Of a stretch of 27,573 nt of DNA, positions 22,118-27,573 are shown piece after piece. The notes beneath the pieces are model-generated. The model saw only the letters and a program-made list of their open reading frames with translations. It made no database searches and was not told where the DNA came from. The translations under genes and the position numbers were made by a program. Source of the DNA: RECG01 sp964444805. Lineage in GTDB: Bacteria; Bacillota_I; Bacilli_A; Acholeplasmatales; Acholeplasmataceae. The stretch spans positions 1 through 27,573 of the forward strand of contig CAYUIK010000067.1 of NCBI GenBank assembly GCA_964444805.1, read 5' to 3'. Positions within the stretch are counted from its first letter, which is position 1; every line of letters starts with the position of its first letter.

Positions 22118-23938
22118 ATGAAGAAATATCTTGGAGTACTGGTTTTGACGCTTTTCATCCTGACGCTATCGGCCTGCGATCTGCTGGCGGAAGAAAGCGA
22201 GGATGTGACCATCACGTTTGAGACACATATGGATATGGACTTGCATCCGTTGACATACGAAAGAGGAGAGACCGTCATTCTGCCGGAACTTATGTCAACG
22301 GCGGATATGGTTTTTTCCGGTTGGTTCACCGATGAGGAAAGAACCGTTTCGGCAACCGATCTGGACGATCGAACCGAGGATTTCACCGTGTATGCGAAAT
22401 GGGAACCCAGACGATATGACGTTCTGGTCGATGTTTATCGTGAGGTCAAAGTCGATCGCTTCGTCATGAACGAGGTCGCCATGTTCATCGTCGACGATGA
22501 GGGTCGTTTGAACGTTCAAAGGACGCAGGAAAACCCGTTGGCCGGCGAATCCGGATGGCAGGAAACACCAGAACTCGATGGAACGTGGTATCCCGATGAC
22601 GATGGTGACGGGTACGGGTTGTTGACCGCTTGGGAAATGAATGCCTTTGTCGTGACACCCGATGGTCGGATCTTTTCCTGGGGTGACAACACCTACGGTC
22701 TGCTCGGAACCGATCACGGATGGTCCGGATCATTTGTCGAGATCACCGACCGATTCGAATTGTCTGAAGATGAGCGGATCATCGAGATCGTCGGAAATGA
22801 AAAAACGGCATTCGCACGGACCGACGGTGGCCGTGTTTTTGCCTGGGGGACGAATCACGAGAATCTCATGGGTGATCCGGAACTGACGGGCATATCGGCT
22901 CCAACAGACATCACGGATTACATTTGTGGTGATACCGACCATTTTCTGATCGACATCGCCGTCTCCGCTGATCACGCGATCGCTTTGACCGCCGAACACC
23001 AGGTTCTCATCTGGGGCCGGGATACCGAGGGTTGGATACCCGGTTTCGAATTCGCGAACACGAGGGACCACGCGGAAAACATCACGGACATCCTGTTCAG
23101 AGTCATGGGAACGCACGTGACGGACATGAGAGCGGCACATGGGACGGTGATCCTTGTCGGCGAGGGAAATCAGATGCTCGTTCTGGGCGAATCACACATG
23201 GCTCAGGACCACACGTTGCTCGAAATCGAAGGTGACGGATGCGCAGCCTTGGCCGAACCGGCCGGTGGAGGTTCGGGAAAAGTCTGTCTCATCGATATCA
23301 AGATCACCGAAAACAACGCGTTCTTCCTTTATTCGGACGGTACGCTTACCGGAATCGGCTATAACACCGCCGGACTCATAACGAGCAAGAAAGGCTATGA
23401 CTACTATGTCGCCCGTCCGGAAGCGATCACGACGAATTTCACACCGGAGTCTTTGACGATGTCATCCTTTGAAGCATGTGCGCTCGCCGATAACGGAGAA
23501 CTCTGGTGCTGGGGCGACAACAGTTCGAAGCGTCTTGGCAGAAATAACGAACTCCTGCTCTCGACCAACTATGCCTATGTGACCTATGAAGGAGAACGAA
23601 CGGATTACGAGGGTATATCCGAAGACCCGGATTCCTTGCGTTCGTCGGCCGGACCGATCTTCGTTCTTTCTCCACCGGAAGCGATCATCTATGCACCGTT
23701 CATCGAACCTTATCGAGTATTCGATGTGACCAGATTTCATATCGGCGGAATCGGCATGGATATGGATGCTGACGGGGTCGTCGACGAACTGATCAAGGAT
23801 GTTTGCAGCATCGGTGGTGGTGATTGTGACGACACGGTCGGATCCGTTCATCCGGATGCCTTTTTGAACAACGCGGCAAGCGATGGGGATATCCAATGGA
23901 CGTTTGAAGTCATTCTTGATCGAGTCGAGCGGAATTGA
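22118..23938 (+). CDS. Surface lipoprotein with InlB B-repeat, RCC1-like repeats and a MopE-like metal motif
   Basis: This 606-residue lipoprotein has lipobox LSAC with Cys20. Residues about 30-95 form an InlB B-type (Listeria-Bacteroides) repeat: FSGWFTDEE then FTVYAKWEP. From about 165 onward there are RCC1/BNR-like blades: FSWGDNTYGLLG, FAWGTNHENLMG, VLIWGRDTEG, LTGIGYNTAGL and LWCWGDNSSKRLG, interleaved with IDIAVSADHAIAL-type strands. RCC1 repeats build beta-propellers that bind partner proteins. The C-terminus carries DMDADGVVDE and GGDCDDTVGSVHPDA, like the DCDD...PxA putative metal-binding motif (MopE type). It is probably exposed on the outer face of the membrane; the ligand is unknown. 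GGGAGG lies about nine bases before the ATG. Confidence 0.85.
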   Translation: MKKYLGVLVLTLFILTLSACDLLAEESEDVTITFETHMDMDLHPLTYERGETVILPELMSTADMVFSGWFTDEERTVSATDLDDRTEDFTVYAKWEPRRYDVLVDVYREVKVDRFVMNEVAMFIVDDEGRLNVQRTQENPLAGESGWQETPELDGTWYPDDDGDGYGLLTAWEMNAFVVTPDGRIFSWGDNTYGLLGTDHGWSGSFVEITDRFELSEDERIIEIVGNEKTAFARTDGGRVFAWGTNHENLMGDPELTGISAPTDITDYICGDTDHFLIDIAVSADHAIALTAEHQVLIWGRDTEGWIPGFEFANTRDHAENITDILFRVMGTHVTDMRAAHGTVILVGEGNQMLVLGESHMAQDHTLLEIEGDGCAALAEPAGGGSGKVCLIDIKITENNAFFLYSDGTLTGIGYNTAGLITSKKGYDYYVARPEAITTNFTPESLTMSSFEACALADNGELWCWGDNSSKRLGRNNELLLSTNYAYVTYEGERTDYEGISEDPDSLRSSAGPIFVLSPPEAIIYAPFIEPYRVFDVTRFHIGGIGMDMDADGVVDELIKDVCSIGGGDCDDTVGSVHPDAFLNNAASDGDIQWTFEVILDRVERN

Positions 23939-23963
23939 TCGATCACAAGAACGATACCCACAT

Positions 23964-25901
23964 CTATGATACGTTTCGCTTCTGACCGCGGGCGTTTTCG
24001 ATTCGCGTCAAAAGGGATCGAATGACGGTTTTGTACAATTCGTCTTTCAACACCCGATCTTCGGTCTGATTGTCGATGTTCGGGTTGTCATTGACTTCAA
24101 TGACGTAAATGGATCCGTTCGACACCTTGATATCCACGCCATAAAGGCCGTCGCCCATGGCACACGCCGCACGGGTGGCGACGTCGAGGATGTCTTTGGG
24201 GACGTCTTCCAACCGATAGGTCTCGACCCGGCCCGACTGTTCCTGTTTTTTCTTGCTGTTCCAGTTGATGATCTGCCAGTGATTTCTGGCCATATGATAG
24301 GTACAGGCGAACAACGGTTTACCATCGAGAATGCCGATTCTCCAGTCGAAAGCACTGGGTATGAATGCTTGGGCGACGACGAGGGCGGATATGCCGAACA
24401 GTTCGTCCAGTTTTCCTTTCAACTCGGTTTTGTCGTGAACTTGGAAGACCCCCAGAGAAAAGGCGCTATCGGGTTGTTTCAGGATCATGGGAAATCCCAA
24501 CTCGGCGATCAGATCGTCGAGGTTCGTCTGATTGCCGGCGAAGAGAGTCTTGGGGATTCGGATCCCGATCTTTCTCATGCTTTCGGTCAGAAACAGTTTG
24601 TTGGAACACTTCAGAATCGACCACGGGTCATCGATTACAGCCAAACCTTCGGCGAAAGCATATCGCGAAAACTGGTAGGTATAGTCGTTGACATTGGTTG
24701 TTGTCCGTATGAAAAGAGCATCGAACTCACTGAGACGATGGTAATCCTTTTTGGTGATGAACTCCGTGAAAAACCCCATTTGATCCGCTGCGCGTTTGAA
24801 TTTTCTCAGTGCGATCCGATCGGAGGGGGGAGCGATCTCATCGGGATCGATCAGAATCGCCAGATCGTAGAGATAGTCCTTGAAACGGGAAATATTGAAA
24901 CGCTTCTGTTGAAAGTAACGAATCGCGGCATCTTCGATGAACGAGTCGGTCTGAATATCCGATATGGCGATCGGATCCACTTTGACCAGATGCCACGAAA
25001 GACTCTTTTCAAACGTGAATTCCAAAAAGGGTGATTCGAACAGGTGATAGAGCCCTTTGATCAGCTGCCGGTAGTTCTTGTGTGGCGTATAACCGAAGGA
25101 CGACGTCATGGTTATCCTGTTCGTTTCAACGGGCTTGAGCGTTTTTTGAATGAGGTCGTGCACTTCATCGCCGATCGATTGGACGATCAGGTGATCCGTG
25201 AAGTCCTTGATGGTCGTGACGTTGGGGATGACGCGTTGCAGTCGTGCGGAAGCGAGCAATGAAACGTAATAACCGATGGACTGATAGTGATAGGATGAGC
25301 ACAGATTGAACACCCGGATACCTTTCATGTGTTGATATCTTTCTTCACCGATATAGGATTTCGCGTCGATCACCGTGATGTTTTCGATCGTTTTCAACCA
25401 GGAAAGATCGAGATCCGTGACAACGACGTTCGTCATCACGCGCTTTCGAACGGGCGGATCACCATCAAAGAACAGGGTCATTCGGTATGCCGGTTCGTTC
25501 GGACCGTAATAGTCGATCCATGTCTTCGTCACTTCGAATCCGAATGATTGATAGAATCCGATGAGTACGGTGTTGTCGGCATCGGCTTCGAGCGTCATGC
25601 TTGTTACGCCTGAAGCTTTCGATGTCTCGATCATGTGTTTCATCAGATTTTTTCCGATGCCCATGTTCCGATATGCCGGATCGACGGCCATGGAATAGAT
25701 TCGATGACTTTTTTCATGTTTGAACACGATCGAATAACCGACCGTCATGGAATCCTTCGAGGCAACGAAAACATCCTGGTGTTCCGTTTTCAAACTGTGT
25801 TTCAAGGACTCGAACGAGAACCTTCTGGATGCATTGAAACTGGTTTTTTCAATGTTCCACAGGGCAGGGAGATCGTTGGAGTCGGCGATTTTGATGTGCA
25901 T
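23964..25901 (-). CDS. GNAT-RLAN-ATP-grasp fusion (RimK-like amidoligase)
   Basis: This is a 645-residue three-domain protein. Residues 1-145 are a GNAT acetyltransferase with the loop RNMGIGKN and FYQSFGFEV. Residues about 150-330 match the RimK-like ATP-grasp N-terminal (RLAN) region, with RVFNLCSSYHYQSIGYYVSLLA. From about 400 comes an ATP-grasp ligase: MILKQPDSAFSLGV, DWRIGILDGKPLFACTYH, and the metal-binding EVNDNPNID with E602, N604 and N606. Such proteins are predicted to form peptide-like amide bonds, with the GNAT part adding an acyl group. GAGG lies seven bases before the ATG. It is 90 bases downstream of the AraC gene on the same strand, so joint transcription is possible. Confidence 0.87.
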   Translation of the reverse strand: MHIKIADSNDLPALWNIEKTSFNASRRFSFESLKHSLKTEHQDVFVASKDSMTVGYSIVFKHEKSHRIYSMAVDPAYRNMGIGKNLMKHMIETSKASGVTSMTLEADADNTVLIGFYQSFGFEVTKTWIDYYGPNEPAYRMTLFFDGDPPVRKRVMTNVVVTDLDLSWLKTIENITVIDAKSYIGEERYQHMKGIRVFNLCSSYHYQSIGYYVSLLASARLQRVIPNVTTIKDFTDHLIVQSIGDEVHDLIQKTLKPVETNRITMTSSFGYTPHKNYRQLIKGLYHLFESPFLEFTFEKSLSWHLVKVDPIAISDIQTDSFIEDAAIRYFQQKRFNISRFKDYLYDLAILIDPDEIAPPSDRIALRKFKRAADQMGFFTEFITKKDYHRLSEFDALFIRTTTNVNDYTYQFSRYAFAEGLAVIDDPWSILKCSNKLFLTESMRKIGIRIPKTLFAGNQTNLDDLIAELGFPMILKQPDSAFSLGVFQVHDKTELKGKLDELFGISALVVAQAFIPSAFDWRIGILDGKPLFACTYHMARNHWQIINWNSKKKQEQSGRVETYRLEDVPKDILDVATRAACAMGDGLYGVDIKVSNGSIYVIEVNDNPNIDNQTEDRVLKDELYKTVIRSLLTRIENARGQKRNVS

Positions 25902-25990
25902 GGCATACCTCGTTTGTGGGTTGTGACTTTATTTTGTTGCACGTTTGGAAAAACGCATTCAGGTGATCAAAGGATTTCGACCGAGCCGGA

Positions 25991-27187
25991 TTATCCCATC
26001 TTCGTAAGGTGGATGATCCTGTATTCGGACGGCGTCATTCCTTCGATCCGATGGAAGATTCTGGAGAAGTGGGAACTGTTCGAAAACGCGAAGTTCTGGG
26101 ATATGTCCGTGATCGTATAACCCTTGTGCGTCAACATCTTCTTGGCTTCGTGGATTTTCACGAGGTTCACGTAGTCCATCACGGATATGCCCATTTCCTT
26201 TTTGAAGGTTCGTGCGAGGTGTTCCTTGGTCACGAACGTGGCGTCACAGATGCCGTCGAGGGTGATGCGGGACGTGATGGTTCTCCGGATATAGGTAATG
26301 GCTTTGGCGACGGTTTTCGAGTGCTTGCTCAAGGAGTAGTTCCGAACGGCGGTCGAGTAGGAAACGAGAATGTTTCTTTCCAATTCGGCGCTGTCGAAGG
26401 CCGAACGCATGTTTTCGATCATGATCCCGTAATTGGTGGAAATCTGGTGACCGAGGAAAATGGTGATTCCGCCCTTGATGGCCGCGCGGTTACAGAGCGT
26501 GTTCAAGATGGTCAGGCGCGTCTTCGTGTTTCTCAGCATGTCCGTGTGTGAGCGTTTGGGCAGTTCTTTCATGATCTCGGTCGTGTCGAACGTCTTGGCC
26601 TCTTCGACATCGCCGCGTTCGACGATCGAGAGAAAGCGATCCTCGGTATCGTAATTTCTTTTGACGTATTCGAGCTCGTAGGCTTCGTCGACGTCGGCGT
26701 CGGTATCCGTGTCCGTTTTGAAGGCGTTTTTGTAGTTGATGGTCTTGATCAAGGCGTCACGCGGGAAGAGACCGAGCATGGCGTAATACGTCTGATGGAT
26801 GAAACGGATGTGGTCTGGTGTCAAAATCCGCATCGTTTCAAAGAGATTCTGTGTGGCATCCGCCTGTTCATCGATGAGCTTGAACTGAGCATTGATGTGA
26901 TAGAGTTGGGCGGCGTCGAACTCCCGATCGAGAAAAGGACCGATCGTGATGTGTCTGTTTTCGATGATGAAGCACGTGAAGATCAGACGCGTATCGTCTT
27001 TGATACGCGTAATATGTTCCGGTTTGGCATTTTCGATTAAAAAGGCGCGAATCCGAGCGAGATTCATGCGGAGGTTTTCCGGAGCCTTGATGGTATTGAG
27101 TCTCAAGACGAGTTGTCCTTCGTCATGGACATAGATCGGTGTCTGAATGAGTTCGAACAGTGTTTTTGAGATGCTTTCGACATTCAC
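25991..27187 (-). CDS. AraC family transcriptional regulator
   Basis: This 398-residue protein has a C-terminal double helix-turn-helix DNA-binding domain (about 290-398): ITLDGICDATFVTKEHLART is the first HTH, and ITDISQNFAFSNSSHFSRIF with GMTPSEYR is the family signature. The N-terminal 280 residues are a ligand or signal domain not recognised. A low-complexity stretch KTDTDTDADVDEA (about 155-167) is a likely linker. The start is GTG 27187, nine bases after AAGGAG. AraC regulators usually control a neighbouring gene; candidates are the ATP-grasp gene below it and the carbohydrate-module fragment divergent to it. Confidence 0.9.
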   Translation of the reverse strand: MNVESISKTLFELIQTPIYVHDEGQLVLRLNTIKAPENLRMNLARIRAFLIENAKPEHITRIKDDTRLIFTCFIIENRHITIGPFLDREFDAAQLYHINAQFKLIDEQADATQNLFETMRILTPDHIRFIHQTYYAMLGLFPRDALIKTINYKNAFKTDTDTDADVDEAYELEYVKRNYDTEDRFLSIVERGDVEEAKTFDTTEIMKELPKRSHTDMLRNTKTRLTILNTLCNRAAIKGGITIFLGHQISTNYGIMIENMRSAFDSAELERNILVSYSTAVRNYSLSKHSKTVAKAITYIRRTITSRITLDGICDATFVTKEHLARTFKKEMGISVMDYVNLVKIHEAKKMLTHKGYTITDISQNFAFSNSSHFSRIFHRIEGMTPSEYRIIHLTKMG

Positions 27188-27228
27188 GAATATCAGCTCC
27201 TTGAAACATAACGTGGTTGAACGTCTCC

Positions 27229-27234
27229 ATTATA
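27229..27234 (-). promoter_or_regulatory. -10 element of the AraC regulator gene
   Basis: A perfect TATAAT on the minus strand lies 41 bases before the GTG start. No convincing -35 at 17 bases was found. Confidence 0.5.
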
Positions 27235-27277
27235 CCCCGATATATCAATATTCTGCTAAAAATAATCAAGAACGTAT

Positions 27278-27306
27278 TTGATATCGCTTACAAAAAATAA
27301 TAGAAT
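27278..27306 (+). promoter_or_regulatory. Promoter divergent from the AraC gene
   Basis: TTGATA (27278-27283) and TAGAAT (27301-27306) are 17 bases apart on the plus strand. The inverted repeat ATATCAA (27242-27248) / TTGATAT (27278-27284) overlaps the -35 and could be a regulator site. Confidence 0.6.
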
Positions 27307-27310
27307 ATAA

Positions 27311-27573
27311 GCACATGTCGTTACCTTCTATTACAAGGTCGATGAAGCGGATCAGTTCCGTCTCTTCCTAGGTATGTATGAATATGGCAAGGACGACATC
27401 AAGTTCATGAGAGCGATGTTTGACGCGACGACGGAATGGCAAATGGCCGAAGTTGTCTTTACGCCAACTGAAAAGTTCCACGGGACGTTTCGAGTTCGAA
27501 ATCGGTCCGATGATCAACGACAATAGTCTCTATATCGGCCACGTGTCGATGCGCGTTGTCGACGAGATGGTTA
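27311..27573 (+). pseudogene. 5'-truncated, frameshifted carbohydrate-binding-module-like fragment
   Basis: One frame reads from 27311, directly after a stop at 27308, through HVVTFYYKVDEADQF and TTEWQMAEVVFTPTEK, then ends at TAG 27524. The adjacent frame continues the sense as GRFEFEIGPMINDNSLYIG, then HVSMRVVDEMV to the window edge. The combined pattern (E-W-Q, then VF, then RFEFEIG, then IGHVS) resembles the CBM4/9 jelly-roll carbohydrate-binding module. There is no start codon, Shine-Dalgarno sequence or signal peptide, and the predicted transcription start falls inside the frame. The shift lies between about 27465 and 27489. A sequencing error at this position is possible, but it would not explain the missing 5' end. 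Confidence 0.55.

Noticed and set aside
24279..25034. A 251-codon plus-strand frame inside the ATP-grasp gene.
   Set aside because: It lies wholly antisense to conserved ATP-grasp and RLAN sequence and shows no family features of its own.
26009..26551. A 180-codon plus-strand frame opposite the AraC HTH domain.
   Set aside because: It is a complementary-strand artefact of the conserved regulator sequence.

Overview
The window reads as a chromosome segment from a Bacillota-type bacterium, probably on the Bacilli/Mycoplasmatota side (Acholeplasma- or Izemoplasma-like relatives). This is an inference from gene content: single-membrane lipoproteins with lipoboxes, an InlB B-repeat/RCC1 lipoprotein, a YxlE-YxlF-YxlG-like ABC trio, CPBP proteases, strong AGGAG-type ribosome binding sites and TATAAT promoters with rho-independent terminators. 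TGA acts as a stop and tryptophan is TGG, so the standard bacterial code applies. No rRNA, tRNA, CRISPR array or intact insertion sequence was seen.

Layout. 1-4828 (+): the 3' end of an HD-GYP phosphodiesterase, purH, a 65-codon unknown ORF, an ABC-F ATPase and a GNAT acetyltransferase. 5025-6902 (+): a tightly overlapped trio of small PLDc_N-type membrane protein, ABC ATPase and ABC-2 permease, like Bacillus yxlE-yxlF-yxlG. 7071-13139 (+): a membrane/export cluster with a CPBP protease carrying all three motifs, a two-FtsX-domain permease and its MacB-type ATPase, a second CPBP-like membrane protein lacking the EExxxR motif, and a membrane-anchored PAF-acetylhydrolase-like alpha/beta hydrolase. 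13387-14591 (-): a lipoprotein and a small membrane protein, facing the previous cluster across a bidirectional terminator. 14807-16156 (+): an unassigned P-loop NTPase and an OsmC-family protein with its terminator. 16210-16740: an AT-richer stretch with no intact gene, holding two decayed minus-strand gene remnants and an orphan minus-strand terminator. 16780-20343 (+): a GPH-family (MelB/MFSD2A-like) symporter, a PlsC-type acyltransferase with a zinc ribbon, and a TMEM164/YwaF-family membrane protein. 20510-21220 (+): a DUF2161 PD-(D/E)XK protein with a C-terminal winged helix. 21291-21896 (-): pyroglutamyl-peptidase. 22118-23938 (+): an InlB/RCC1 lipoprotein. 23964-25901 (-): a GNAT-RLAN-ATP-grasp fusion. 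25991-27187 (-): an AraC-family regulator. 27311 to the end (+): a 5'-truncated, frameshifted fragment resembling a carbohydrate-binding module.

The most interesting unit is 16780-20343. A sodium-site-bearing GPH transporter is joined with no gap to a PlsC acyltransferase, and the next gene is a homologue of a family whose human member, TMEM164, is a phospholipid acyltransferase. I propose, as inference only, a lysophospholipid uptake and reacylation module. Second in interest are the GNAT-RLAN-ATP-grasp fusion (predicted amidoligase) and the ABC/CPBP/hydrolase cluster, which looks like an envelope or antimicrobial-peptide defence or export locus although no precursor peptide was found.
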